A DNA stretch of 64,000 nucleotides from Isoetes taiwanensis (lineage: Eukaryota; Streptophyta; Lycopodiopsida; Isoetales; Isoetaceae): contig JAJEKV010000214.1 of NCBI GenBank assembly GCA_021234155.1, forward strand, positions 620,001 to 684,000, read 5' to 3'. Of the stretch, positions 21,714-31,772 are shown in pieces. How positions within the stretch are numbered: position 1 is the stretch's first letter; every line of letters starts with the position of its first letter. The notes beneath the pieces were generated by a model, which was given only the letters and a program-made list of their open reading frames with translations, was not told where the DNA came from and made no database searches. Made by a program: the position numbers and the translations under genes.

Positions 21714-24300
21714 AAACAAGTGCCCTTCAAAAAAACTACTCTTACAACTCTAAATATGGTAGTTACCCCAATGTCCGATTACTTTGAACTCCTTAAACAC
21801 AGCCCTAGACTTACGAAAAAAAGGGCAAGAGGAATGTCCGCAGATATTTACCGCAGCAAAACAATCGGATATAAGAACAAAGGTTGCCAAGATAATCATA
21901 GCCGGAGAAATTTTGTCCATTGTTCCAAAAATTGTGGATGCTTCAAAATATTATTTTTTCAATTGCAAGAATCAAGGCACCTTGAACATCGCTGGTACAA
22001 AGTCGTATGTATATGCAAATGAAGCAACGAAGGGAGATAAGAGGAAGATCAATACTTTGTTGCGAGGAGCAGCTATACCATCAGAATAGCTGTACTGGAT
22101 GACTTATTTGACCATGTAGCAAATATTTGTCTAGTATTGGTGAGGCAATTCCAGATCCAAAAGGAAATCCCAATCTAGTTTGATCTAGCCTAATATTTGC
22201 ACCACATAAACCATGACCATTTTTGTCTACAATTCTCACCAAAGCATTATTTAGATGTTGTGAAAAGAAAAGAATGGATCCGGGAATATGAAGGAATAAG
22301 TAGAAAGCAATACTTCAAACTACACACCAGTTTTATCCGACCATTACGGTGATCGTTCCATTGCTCATCTATAAAAGGTCGCAAGCGACATTATCCAACC
22401 AGATCTCCAGTTTGAATATGCGGTCTTGCACACGCATTCAACATGAAACATTTAGATATGTTATATAACCAAGTAAAGATAGATAGATAGATATTGCATA
22501 CCATGAAGAAGTGAGTGGTGGAAGGTCTGCGGGGCATCTTGGCTTTGCAAGAAACCGCCTTAAAAAAATGACCATCTCGATAATACCGCAAATTGTTATC
22601 AAGCGGGCGACATTAGCATAGAGTACAAAATACATCACTCACACAACCATAAACCTAACGCATATGAAGATAAAATGTAATGCGAGACAATGATGCAAGC
22701 CAACCTTCAATTTTGGAAGACTCCGGTGGATTTCACTTTTGTTGCAAATCTCTAAGAAATTATTCTTCCACTAGAAGGAAGAAAGTGGAATCTGGGCGAG
22801 AATCGCGTGCTCCACCCCTGTCCAAACACAATGAGAAAAAAGATGCACGAGCAACAAAAACAACATCTCTACATTATGTTCTATTTAAGGTCGCTAAAGC
22901 ATTTTACCTAATGTTTGCCTTAACTCGCCAGAGCTTCGGCGGCAGTCATAGCTAATAGCGATTGCAAAGCCCTAATAAAGATCCTGGCTTCCAGCCGACA
23001 AATCGTCAAACTCGGTATGGTCTCATCAACAAAACAAAAAGCGTTTAACACTATTTCTTTGCCCTAGATAACAACAAAAATGAAGTAATATGCAAACTAG
23101 CAAACTAACAAACTAAGAACTCAATACACTTTCGGATGTGTTCATGATCTACCAAATTAACAGATTGAATTTGCAATGAGAATCCTCCTCAAAACATCCG
23201 CCCAAGATCAATATTGATCTTTTTCAAAACTTCATGTCTTACGTTATAGGATTAACAACAATTCTAAACTTTTCCAAAAAACTTGAGCTAGACACACTAT
23301 CTACACCTATGGATGCATACGCGACCAGGAATGTTGCTCAAGACACCGGTGGACGCCAAGTTGATGTGAGCACAACGATGAAGTAAGACGAGAATTAAAA
23401 CCGACAACATATAGAAGGATCGGCGCACATATATCCATTTCTGCGGTGCCACTTGAGACCGAGAAGGTAAGCTTGCCCTTAAGAGGATACAATGTCTGTG
23501 AAGGACTGCAATGAACCGCTAGGTCACAGTACGCTGGATTTGCATCCATTGTCTAGAGGTTCATGCCGGTTGTATGGACCGTAATGTGTGTTTGATCCTG
23601 AATATATTTGATAACCCCTTCAAGTAGCAATTGTCATCCCAATAACTGGAGAGTCCAGATCATTTACATTGCCAATGCGCATTGGAAGTTCAGCTACTAT
23701 ACATTAGCAAGACAAAAAGATGTAGTTGATATAAACCACAATTCATGAAGAACCCTAGGCCTAAACTAGAGACCTCCCCGCCTAAACCAATATCTTTGGC
23801 GATATTTGTACAAAAAGCATTTCAGGTGCGCAATCATTTCTGAACACTTTCGAATATCAAAGTACCATGGAACAGAAGAGCAAAGAACAAAAATGAAAAA
23901 ATGTCAATAGGCGGTTTACCCGTGAAGCCTAGTGGATCATTAGGAAAGATAAACATTAATGTGAAAGACTTAAGTTTTAAAACCGAGTAAAACCGTCACT
24001 AATTCGAAGCCGAAATCCATTTTGCCGGATACTAAACCAGCCATTTATTTCGGTCCGAATCCGCAAAGCCGGGTCACCGTTTAGGGTTTCCATACAAATC
24101 CACAGATCCCAAATCTTACTAACCCCGGGACCAGTTCAACATTTTGCCGGATTCTTGTTGCACCGCCATTGTAGAGTGAAGCGCCATTGTAGACTCAAGC
24201 AATAAATAATGCGGTATACCAAATATTTAATTTCTATAGACACCTACACCTCTCGAACCCAAAGCAATAAGATTACATTTAATTCCCACCTTAGATTTTT
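21714..24300. other. Mostly unassigned single-copy DNA
   Basis: Unlike its surroundings this segment is not repeated in the window. Two weak exon-like frames occur: plus 21784-22089 (contains SYVYANEATKGDKRKINTLL) and minus 23307-23549 (contains VHCSPSQTLYPLKGKLTFSV). Neither matches a family I know, and neither has clear splice sites. There may be a real, multi-exon host gene here that cannot be resolved by eye. Confidence 0.3.
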
Positions 24301-24665
24301 GCCACTTACACACCTCCAATGCCACTTCACCTCATAGCATTAAATGCAATAGATAAACAAAGGTGCTTGGGGTACAATGGCGCGTAACCCGTCCCGCCGT
24401 TGGATCTCACAATCTGCAAATCCAATGGCCCATATTAAAAGCCCCAAATAGGGGGGGATCATGAGATGGCCCCATCTGAACCGTAGATCTTGCACCTTCG
24501 ATGGCTGAAGTCGTGACACCTCAATCTTTATACCCAAGGGGGGTGCTTGGGGTGGTTTGGCATGTTTTCATCTCAACCGTTGATCTCAAAAAATGGACGG
24601 CTGCGGCGGCGACACCAAAATCTCTAGATATAAGGGGGGTGCTTATATAATTGTATATATATAAG
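24300..24665. mobile_element. MITE-like fragment related to the foldback core
   Basis: Three boundaries of the type GGGGGGTGCTTGGGG or GGGGGGTGCTTATATAATTG (24352, 24538, 24635), separated by CAACCGTTGATCTCA and GGCGGCGACACC phrases, match the inner part of the foldback arms including the central TATATAATTGTATATATA. It looks like nested partial copies of the same non-autonomous family. Confidence 0.55.
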
Positions 24666-25832
24666 GGATATATATATAATGGCTTTGTCCTGGGCTAGTA
24701 TTAGTGGTGGACACAAGTGTGGTAACATTGAGGTTCTGATCTGTTGGATTGATAAACGCTCAGTTGGTCTGAATGACTGAAGTTTTGTTTGTGGCCTCGG
24801 GGACCATACTGTTTGAGTGCTGGTCCAAAAGGCTAAGGCAAGTTATAGTGTTGGGCACTAGTATGGTTACACAGCTGTGTTGGCTTTGGCATGGCATTGT
24901 TAAGTTTTATTGCAGTAATGTAATGAGCTTTGTGCATTGGCACAGTATTCTATACAAATTTGGTGGCAGATTATGTCTAAAAACAACTGGAAGCATTATG
25001 GTCTGTGCAGTTTGATGGCGGGTTAACATGAGGCATGTGCTTGTATTAGAAATAAGGGTGAGGTGTACCCAGATGGTTATTGTGAAGATACTATGTGTAT
25101 TCTCAGTTTTAGGAATATGAGGGTGGAAATGAGCAGTAAGAACTTAGCTATGACTATGACTTTGACTGGAAGAATGGAACAGGAAAACTTGAAATAAGTG
25201 TGGTGCTACTATGCTGGCTTTGTTAAGTCTTGGTTATGTTGTGTTGCTGTAGTAGAGTGAGAAAACAGTTAAGACATGGTACACCATGCATGGGTTCTGT
25301 ATCGGACACAATTTTGAATGCAAGGTATGATTTAACTTTTGGGAACATTATAGCTTGGTTGGGACCGGATGGTGGCATGCCTTAATGCATAAACCAAATA
25401 TTGGAAGCTTTGTGTGTGGTAGGCCTACCACTCTTAGTAGAATCTTAGTAGAATTGAAGTAGAGGGCATCTCTGGTGCATTTATACAGCTAGTCTTGGTG
25501 AAGATCCTGGTTTGTTTCAATGGTGTAGGTTTGAATTGATGGAAAGCATTGTGTGACCTAATAATGGTCAAGTATGGCTATAATTATGGAGGGAATTGGG
25601 GTGCTATGTGAATACACTAAGGTTGGGGCATGAAAGTTCTGACATAAAGGTTAGCATTTCTTCCTGATAATTTGATGAAATAGCAATAAAGTATCCAGAG
25701 ACATGAAGGATACAAGCATGTTGTTGCAGTTAATGTGATGTAAATGGAGTAAATAATGTTGGCACAAAGTTGTAATAATTTAACGTTATGGACAAACGTT
25801 CGAACAAATACTTTGCATGAATGTGGTAAGTC
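24655..25832. repeat. 8-kb segmental duplication, copy 1, left part
   Basis: Starts at TATAATGGCTTTGTCCTGGG and is nearly identical to 45851-47145. It is interrupted by the chromovirus at its right end and continues at 39001. The poly-GT/AG-rich composition has intron or untranslated character, and no gene is supported within it. Confidence 0.85.
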
Positions 25833-27411
25833 TGTGGCGTTCAAAGACTGAGATACGGTCCCGGGGCATTATCTTTGTCTTGCCTGGCCACGCACACACG
25901 CCCACTCCGGCCACCGGCGTGTACGCCAACGGATAGCCAGGTAAGTAGCCCTAGGGGCAACTTGCTAGGAGTGTTCATATATTATTAATGTGCACATGTG
26001 CACATTAATGAGGGCACACCTTTCCATGTTGGCATATTTTGCCACCTAGCCATTAAAGGCAAGTGGGGCTTTCCAATTATCCCACATGCCAAATTGGGTA
26101 ATTGAAAACCCTAGCCTAAACCCCATGTCTATTTAGGGTAGGAAAACCCTAGCTTGCTAGTTTTTTAGTCCTTAGGGTTTTAGAGCTCGTTTTGGCTGCC
26201 CAGAGGCCAAAACCGCCTCCCTCGAGCAGCCTTGCCGAATTGCACCATCGGTTCCTGACCCGGCTCATTCGGCAGGGATGGTTGAACTCGGTCGGGAGGA
26301 GCCACTCAAGGATCAGGTATTTGGTCAATTTAATAGCTTAAAACCGTCTTCTAATCATAGAATCAGTAGGTTTAGACTATTAAATTGCCCATAGCAACTA
26401 TCTAGATCTTAGATCTGGGACACTAACTAAAGAACCTAACTCTATGATTAGATCTAGTTCTTTAGTTCTTTTCATGATGTATTTGGATGATGTATCTCTG
26501 TGAACTCCTTGTATTGGGAAGGGGGGTAGAGGCCCTAAAGCTTGTAGTTGATGCTCCTAGAGTAGCCTCTCTAGCACACTTTGTAGATTCGGCTGTGTAC
26601 AAGAGCCACACAGTTGGTTGTGGGTGAAGGGGCCAGGCCCGGCTAAGAAGGAGGTTCATGTCGACTCTTGAGCGATCCCCCGGTGTGTGTAAAGCCTCAC
26701 AGGGGATCATTGTGACTAGGTCCGATGGCTTACCACCGAGTGCGCGGGTAAGGCATGGGCTCGAAATTCGTGAAGTGGTGTACACTTTCCGGTGGGGTTC
26801 GGTCCCGAGTCTGGGCGGTGGCCCTCTAGTCACCTTGAGTTAGCATGTAGATCTACGGAGGGAGTGATCCCTACCCGCCCCATCGGGGGCGGGAGGATGA
26901 GACCCGGGGAATAGCCCCTTGGCTATGCATCCGTGGGCTCTGATCAGGTCCAGGCACTTTTTCAGCCTACTCGCAAAGTGTGCACGTGGGGGGCGGATGG
27001 AGTGGACAACCCTATGCCATGTTCTTATGCCAGCCAACTCCATTGCCATGAATTACATGCACCAGAACGAACTCACGAGACCCAAGCGTCGGTCATCCTT
27101 TGAGTCTCGAGCCTTGGGTAGGATCCCTATGTGATGTTTGATCTTTGTCCATGCAGATGTGAGGGAGGATCATCCTTCGAGATGGTCCGCGGGATGTTGA
27201 TGTATGTGCTTCTTGCCCGACATGTATGTTTACGCTTCCATGACTAGGTAGGCCCGAGGGAGGGAGGGGTAGAATGACACCTTCACTCTTCCCATTGGGA
27301 CTCATTACAGTAAAATGATATGTGGAGGAATTTTGTATCGGCATGGAGCTGGTGTGGGGAAGAACTCTGTTTGTATACGGTGAGTGCAGGTATACAGTGA
27401 GTAGGGGTCCA
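25833..27411 (+). repeat. 5' LTR of the chromovirus
   Basis: Aligns along its whole length to 37449-39000. Shared landmarks are ACGGTCCCGGGGC, ATTAATGTGCACATGTGCAC, GTTTTAGAGCTCGTTTTGGC and CGGGAGGAGCCACTCAAGG. No clear TATA box is seen in the LTR. Differences from the 3' LTR lie mostly in GC-rich or CAG/CTG contexts. Confidence 0.92.
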
Positions 27412-27415
27412 CCGG

Positions 27416-27427
27416 TGGTATCGAGCA
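27416..27427 (+). other. Primer binding site (initiator tRNA-Met type)
   Basis: TGGTATCGAGCA lies five bases after the LTR. The usual plant initiator-Met site begins TGGTATCAGAGC, so this copy differs only by CAG read as CG, the same change seen throughout the window. Confidence 0.75.
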
Positions 27428-27615
27428 ATGTTCTTGGAGACCAAGAGCAAAGCAGCGACCATGTTCCCGATAGTACTAACTTGATAGGGTCCTCAAGCCT
27501 CGAAAAGTGGGAAAATTTTTTTCTCACCTTTGTAGTTATGCTAAGCTAGTAACAATTAAGTGAATTGGAATTTAACAAGATTAAAAAGAATGAGCCAAAA
27601 TTTTCCAAGTGAGGT

Positions 27616-27683
27616 GGTCTCACAGCTCGCGCCTGGTCGCAAAACTAACTTTTTGTTTTGAAGCGAGGCGCAAGCTATGAGAC
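27616..27683. repeat. Hairpin 1 (GGTCTCAC...GTGAGACC family)
   Basis: Inverted repeat with arms of ~31 bp: GGTCTCACAGCTCGCGCC on the left, GGCGCAAGCTATGAGAC on the right, with AAAACTAA / TTGTTTTG near the loop. First of a pair ahead of the TATA box at 27977. Confidence 0.8.
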
Positions 27684-27805
27684 ATCGAGCCAAGAACACC
27701 AAAACATGATGAATTTGAGAAAAATAATGTGGTAAGGCTAATTCTAAGGTAGGAATTAGTTAGAATAGCATGTTTTAATTACCTAAAAACCCTAGAAATG
27801 TATGA

Positions 27806-27875
27806 GATCTCACATTTCGCGCTACCAGTGTGAAACTAAACATTAGTATTGGAACGAGGCGCAAGCTGTGAGACC
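27806..27875. repeat. Hairpin 2
   Basis: Same family: left arm GATCTCACATTTCGCGC, right arm GGCGCAAGCTGTGAGACC. The left arm has diverged more than the right. Confidence 0.75.
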
Positions 27876-27976
27876 AATAGGTAGGAAAAGTCTGAAATAA
27901 GCATAAGTTTTAGATAAGTTGGTGCCTTAGCATGTTAAACAGAGCAACTTGAGTTTTGACCTAAAATTCCACAAGC

Positions 27977-27984
27977 TATAAATA
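27977..27984 (+). promoter_or_regulatory. TATA box, internal promoter 1
   Basis: CTATAAATAG lies ~110 bp before the ATG of the extra ORF. The downstream leader CCTAGAAATCCGCTCTTCCC resembles the leader after the second TATA box at 29937, so both promoters come from one ancestral module. Confidence 0.6.
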
Positions 27985-28085
27985 GATGTAGAACCCCCTC
28001 ATTTTTTCGTCCAAGCCCTAGAAATCCGCTCTTCCCAACTTAGGCGATCTCTCGGCGCTTTTATCCGATTGACGATCCGTAAAGC

Positions 28086-29143
28086 ATGGCTAACCAAAGT
28101 ATCGAAGAAAGCTGGGCCGCCTGTGCGAAGCCACCCGCCACCGAGGCGGAGATCATTCGGAAGATGCTTCGTGAGAGGCTTCGCGAGAGGGGGACGCTCG
28201 CCGGACGAGGGAGCAAGACACATCCGATCGATTGAGGGCTTCAACCAAGCAGGCAAGAAAGGTGCGAGGCCACTTCCCCCGAACTCCATGGACGAGGAGA
28301 CGAGGGAGGTGTATGAAGAAATAGAGGGAGATCCAGCAGCAGGAACAAGGTACTATCTGGGACGCACTCCACGGAAATCCTCGAAAGCAGGATGATGAGG
28401 TGGATGTCCGGAGCCGGAGGTAGCGTAACCTTAGAAGGTTCATCGAAAGTACGGCGGCGGCAAAAAAGAAAAGGGAAGACAAAAAGAGGAAAAGGAAGGA
28501 AGAGGAACAAAAGGCAGCAGAAGAAAAGAAGAAAGAGAAAGGGAAGTTCGTGGCTGGCATAAGGAGAACGAAGGACTGCCCGCCAAGGAAGAGGCCGAAC
28601 CCCAATATTATCATCAAGGAGCGGCAACCTGACGAACCCCCAAACCCCTCCGACGACTCTTCTGAGGAGGACTTCGACCCTAATGCTGCAGGTGGAAGCT
28701 CTTCCAAGCACCCAGGCGACGAACAGGAAGCACCTGAGCAGCCAGCACCTGAGCAACCCCAGCAGGACCAAGTGCAGAAGCCCCCTGAGTACCCGGCATG
28801 GGATAGAAAGAAGCAACCAAGACCTGCCCGGGAAGCCTACGTCACCGACAGGGTGAAGATCTATGAGAGGAAGATGAGAGAGCACGAGGCCTACATGAAG
28901 AAATGGGAGGCCTACAACCAATATTATGAAGAAAACAGGGTTAGGTTCATCGAGGGAGGGCGACCAACGAAGCAGCAAACCTTAAGGCCGCCACCACCGA
29001 AGCCCAAGGTTCCCAAGCCGCCACCCAGGAAGAAAGCTGATAGGAAAGAGGTGGAGAGAAGAGCGTTAAGGGAGATTAGACACTTCCAGCGCAGCTTCGG
29101 TCTCCTAATCCCCCGTGCCCCTTCGCTTTCGGTTGGTGCGTGA
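28086..29143 (+). CDS. Extra proline-rich, coiled-coil ORF upstream of gag
   Basis: The likely start is ATG at 28086 (MANQSIEESWAACAKPP), ~100 bp after a TATA box. The frame breaks near 28230 and 28395 and is then open to the stop at 29141. In order the product has an Arg/Glu-rich helix (MLRERLRERG), an acidic segment (DEETREVYEEIEG), a Lys/Glu helix (REDKKRKRKEEEQKAAEEKK, ~28470-28540), a Pro/Glu/Gln-rich linker, a Tyr-rich helix (YERKMREHEAYMKKWEAYNQ) and a Pro-Lys tail. No enzyme motif or zinc knuckle is present. It could be a structural, nucleic-acid-binding accessory protein. A hairpin and AT-rich 3' region follow, suggesting its own transcript. The real length would be ~350 residues if the two breaks are errors. 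Confidence 0.6.
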
Positions 29144-29279
29144 AGTGATGCGAGGCCTCTGAAACGAGACTTTAGAGTCCGCGGACGGGCTGGCGCAGCA
29201 ATCAATGCAAGGCGGTGAGGCAAAGATAGTACAACATTTTGAAGATTCAACATTTTTGCACTATCCCGCAAGCGGGTAA

Positions 29280-29321
29280 CCTTAATGCGACAAGACATGA
29301 GTCTTGCGACCCGCATTAAGG
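29280..29321 (+). terminator. Hairpin after the extra ORF (possible 3' end signal)
   Basis: CCTTAATGCG and CGCATTAAGG form the outer stem, and ACAAGAC / GTCTTGC the inner stem around ATGA. About 40 bp later the DNA becomes AT-rich with AATAATTAAAAATTTTGTAA, suitable for polyadenylation. The stem is clear; its function as a 3' end is inferred. Confidence 0.5.
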
Positions 29322-29479
29322 GAGAACGCATATAGAAACTTTTGTTGTAAATAATTAAAAATTTTGTAATATAGAGCAATTTTGTGTACCTTGATGACAT
29401 AAACTTGGGTAATTAGAGCAAATTAATAAGTTTTAGCTTTTATTTCAGTGAAATAGGACATTTGGGAGCGAGAGACATG

Positions 29480-29549
29480 ATGTCTCCGCGGCTTCGCCCT
29501 CGTCATAAAACAAAAGTTAGTATTGAAGCGGCATAAGCTGTGAGACCTC
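29480..29549. repeat. Hairpin 3
   Basis: Left arm TGTCTCCGCGGCTTCGCC, right arm GAAGCGGCATAAGCTGTGAG. First of the pair ahead of the gag promoter. Confidence 0.75.
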
Positions 29550-29676
29550 GCCTAAACTTGACCAAAACAGCTCCAAATTGACCAAATAAGGGGTCGATTC
29601 GCCTAATTTGATGAGCCCATCACCCTTACACCATTAGTTTACCCAAGTTGGACATCTTTGATCGAAATGAGGATCG

Positions 29677-29747
29677 ATGTCTCCACGGCTCGCGCTGGTC
29701 GCCAAAACAAAAGTTAGTTTTGAAGCGAGGCAAAAGGCGTGAGACCT
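29677..29747. repeat. Hairpin 4
   Basis: Left arm TGTCTCCACGGCTCGCGC, right arm GAAGCGAGGCAAAAGGCGTG then AGACC. The AAAACAAAAG / TTAGTTTTG inner part is conserved with hairpins 1 and 3. Confidence 0.78.
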
Positions 29748-29936
29748 CTTACCAATTCTTCACCGGGACTTGTCAAAGTCACCTTCAACCCTCTTGCATA
29801 GCATCTTTTAGGTAACCTAGCCTTGCTCAAGCATCTCCTATAGTCCTCAAACTCCTATTTTGACCTCAGATAAGTTAGGATGACCCAATCCTAGGAAATT
29901 TTCAAGTCATCCAAAAATTAGGGTTTCCCCTTTTTC

Positions 29937-29944
29937 TATAAATA
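29937..29944 (+). promoter_or_regulatory. TATA box, internal promoter 2 (gag)
   Basis: TCTATAAATAGACCC lies ~110 bp before the gag ATG. The antisense element copy has the matching sequence at 63,573-63,583, so the motif is conserved within the family. Confidence 0.6.
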
Positions 29945-30055
29945 GACCCGTCATTTCTCAGATAGCACCCTACAAATCCGCTCCTGCCCTTCTAGCGATT
30001 TCCCAACTCCCCGAGGCTCTTGCAACCGTTTGTTACCCTCTTACGCAATTAATCA

Positions 30056-31623
30056 ATGGCAACCTGATTTCCACAGATGGTACAGCGCCCGGCTCATCTT
30101 TCTTGGAGGCCGACGTCGACCAAATCTTCGGATCTTGAGGAAGGAGGTAGGCGTCGAAGGCAACCTTGCACGCGACCCGGCTTATAGTAGAGTCCTGACC
30201 GAGTTTCAAGCTAGGGTAGAACCAGCGCTAGTGCAACTCCCCTTGTGTAGGATATTTTGTTCCTAGGCGGACTGCAGGCGGCATTAGGCGATGTCCAGGA
30301 ACATCGCCAAATACCTCACAAACAAAGCGCACCGCACACCGAGCCAATGGTCCTAGCGTCAACCGGGACCAAGTACTTCTCTTTCAACAACGCCCACGGC
30401 AATCTTTCTCACCCACCGTGCGAGAACACCGTGGGGAAACCTCCATTCCCCATGGGCGTGGACCCATTGGCCGAAGTAGCGGCCAGAACAGCGGCTCCTC
30501 ACAAGTATGAACAGGGCGGGGAAGGGAAGGAAGAAGACTTCGGATGAACAGGAATCTAAGGAGGAGGAAGGCGATGTCGAGCGCGACCAGCCAGAGGAGG
30601 CGGCGACAAGCAGAGCGAGGAGTGGCAAGACGAAAAGAAGCCCGGCGGACTCTGAGTCGCGCCACCCTCGGGTTAGGCATCACAAGCCCTAGCTCCCATT
30701 ATCGTCGAAGGTGAGGAGTTTCGCTCCAAGCGACATTCAAAACCTCGAGTGCGAGGGGAAAGGAGTACCGATGAAGAGTTCTTTGCACCAACTCAGAAGA
30801 GCGGACTTGGGCGACTTCATCGTCCGGGAGAGTCGACTTCCCCCCTCAAGTAAGGGAAGCCGACACTTACGGGGAGAGTTTACCTCAGGCATCCAAGCCT
30901 ACGGCAACATCAGGGAGATTATGGAGGCCCGGACAAGGCCGAGAACAAGCTACCCGAGTGGAGGAGGAAGAGTTCCTTGCTCTCGAGGGCAGATGGGGAT
31001 CGCTATCGCGACCTCAAACATCCTAACGGCAAGCTTCGTCGCAGCACCTCCCGGGATAGGGACAGCGACCGACCTCGGGGAGGGCTTTAAAGAAATGATC
31101 GAGAGACTCTGGGGAGCTCACCACGGTGGAGGTTGATGATTTGAAGCGAACCGCAGCTTGGATACCGAGTGGCGAGGACCCGCCTGCGAAGCCGGGTCAC
31201 TACGCTATTACCCGCCAACGCTGATGGATGGAAGAATAGCGGTTATCCACCGCAAGTTCACCCCGTAGGGCGAGGAAGGAGGTCGTTGCTGATTGCACTC
31301 TCGGGATTGGCCGCATGCACGGCTACCCTTAACACCCGGTATGCAATCACGGTGAAAAGAGTGGTAGCACCTTTTCGGCGTCTTGACTTCTCCTTCGCCA
31401 TACCTTACAAAGCGGTGCAATGCTGTGGGCATGGCGGCTTACACCTCCCAATGAGAATAGAAGATTTAGCAAGAGCATTACAGGGGTGGATCTCCAGCCA
31501 ATGCGCTTAGGAACTTGGGCCATTAAAGGGGGAACAGCCCAAGTGAAAAAAGTTCTGGAGGATAATCCATCTTTAGGCATCAACGAAATGATTAGCGAGT
31601 TGCAAGTTCTTGTATTAGTGTAA
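30056..31623 (+). pseudogene. gag: gag, N-terminal part (broken)
   Basis: ATG at 30056 begins a frame recognisable by comparison with the antisense copy at 61.93-63.45 kb. Both share YSRVLTEFQARVEPALVQLP, then KYFSFN, an acidic Lys/Glu segment (30500-30620), a region around DDFIVRESRLP, and a C-terminal LARAL...LGTW...IKGGTAQVKK block. The frame shifts repeatedly, so no full-length protein can be read directly. Placement after PBS and before pol makes a capsid role likely, although the fold cannot be judged by eye. It is preceded by its own hairpin pair and TATA box, and followed by an AT-rich spacer conserved in both copies. Confidence 0.6.
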
Positions 31624-31772
31624 TATAAAATATAAATATAACATTCTCTTGCACTATAAATGTTTTGTTGATATATTTTGTGTCCCCTCAACCATGCCAA
31701 CAAACATAAATAATGCAAGAAAGCAAGGAAAACTAACCATGTAGATATGAACCACTTGTGTATGCAGCTAGA
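31620..31772 (+). other. AT-rich spacer, possible intron or third promoter
   Basis: It separates the two halves of gag and is AT-rich in both element copies (here and ~61,735-61,900). Conserved points are GCACTATAAATG, TTTTGTGTCCCC, CCAACAAACATAAATAATGC and ACTTGTGTATGCAG just before coding resumes. The final TGCAG fits a 3' splice site, and CTATAAATG fits a TATA box. The two readings cannot be separated here. Confidence 0.4.

Noticed and set aside
28153-28978. Two long minus-strand frames opposite the extra chromovirus ORF (245 and 184 codons)
   Set aside because: Low-complexity Leu/Phe/Ser antisense shadows of the AG-rich coding strand; the plus strand has the ATG, TATA box and element orientation.
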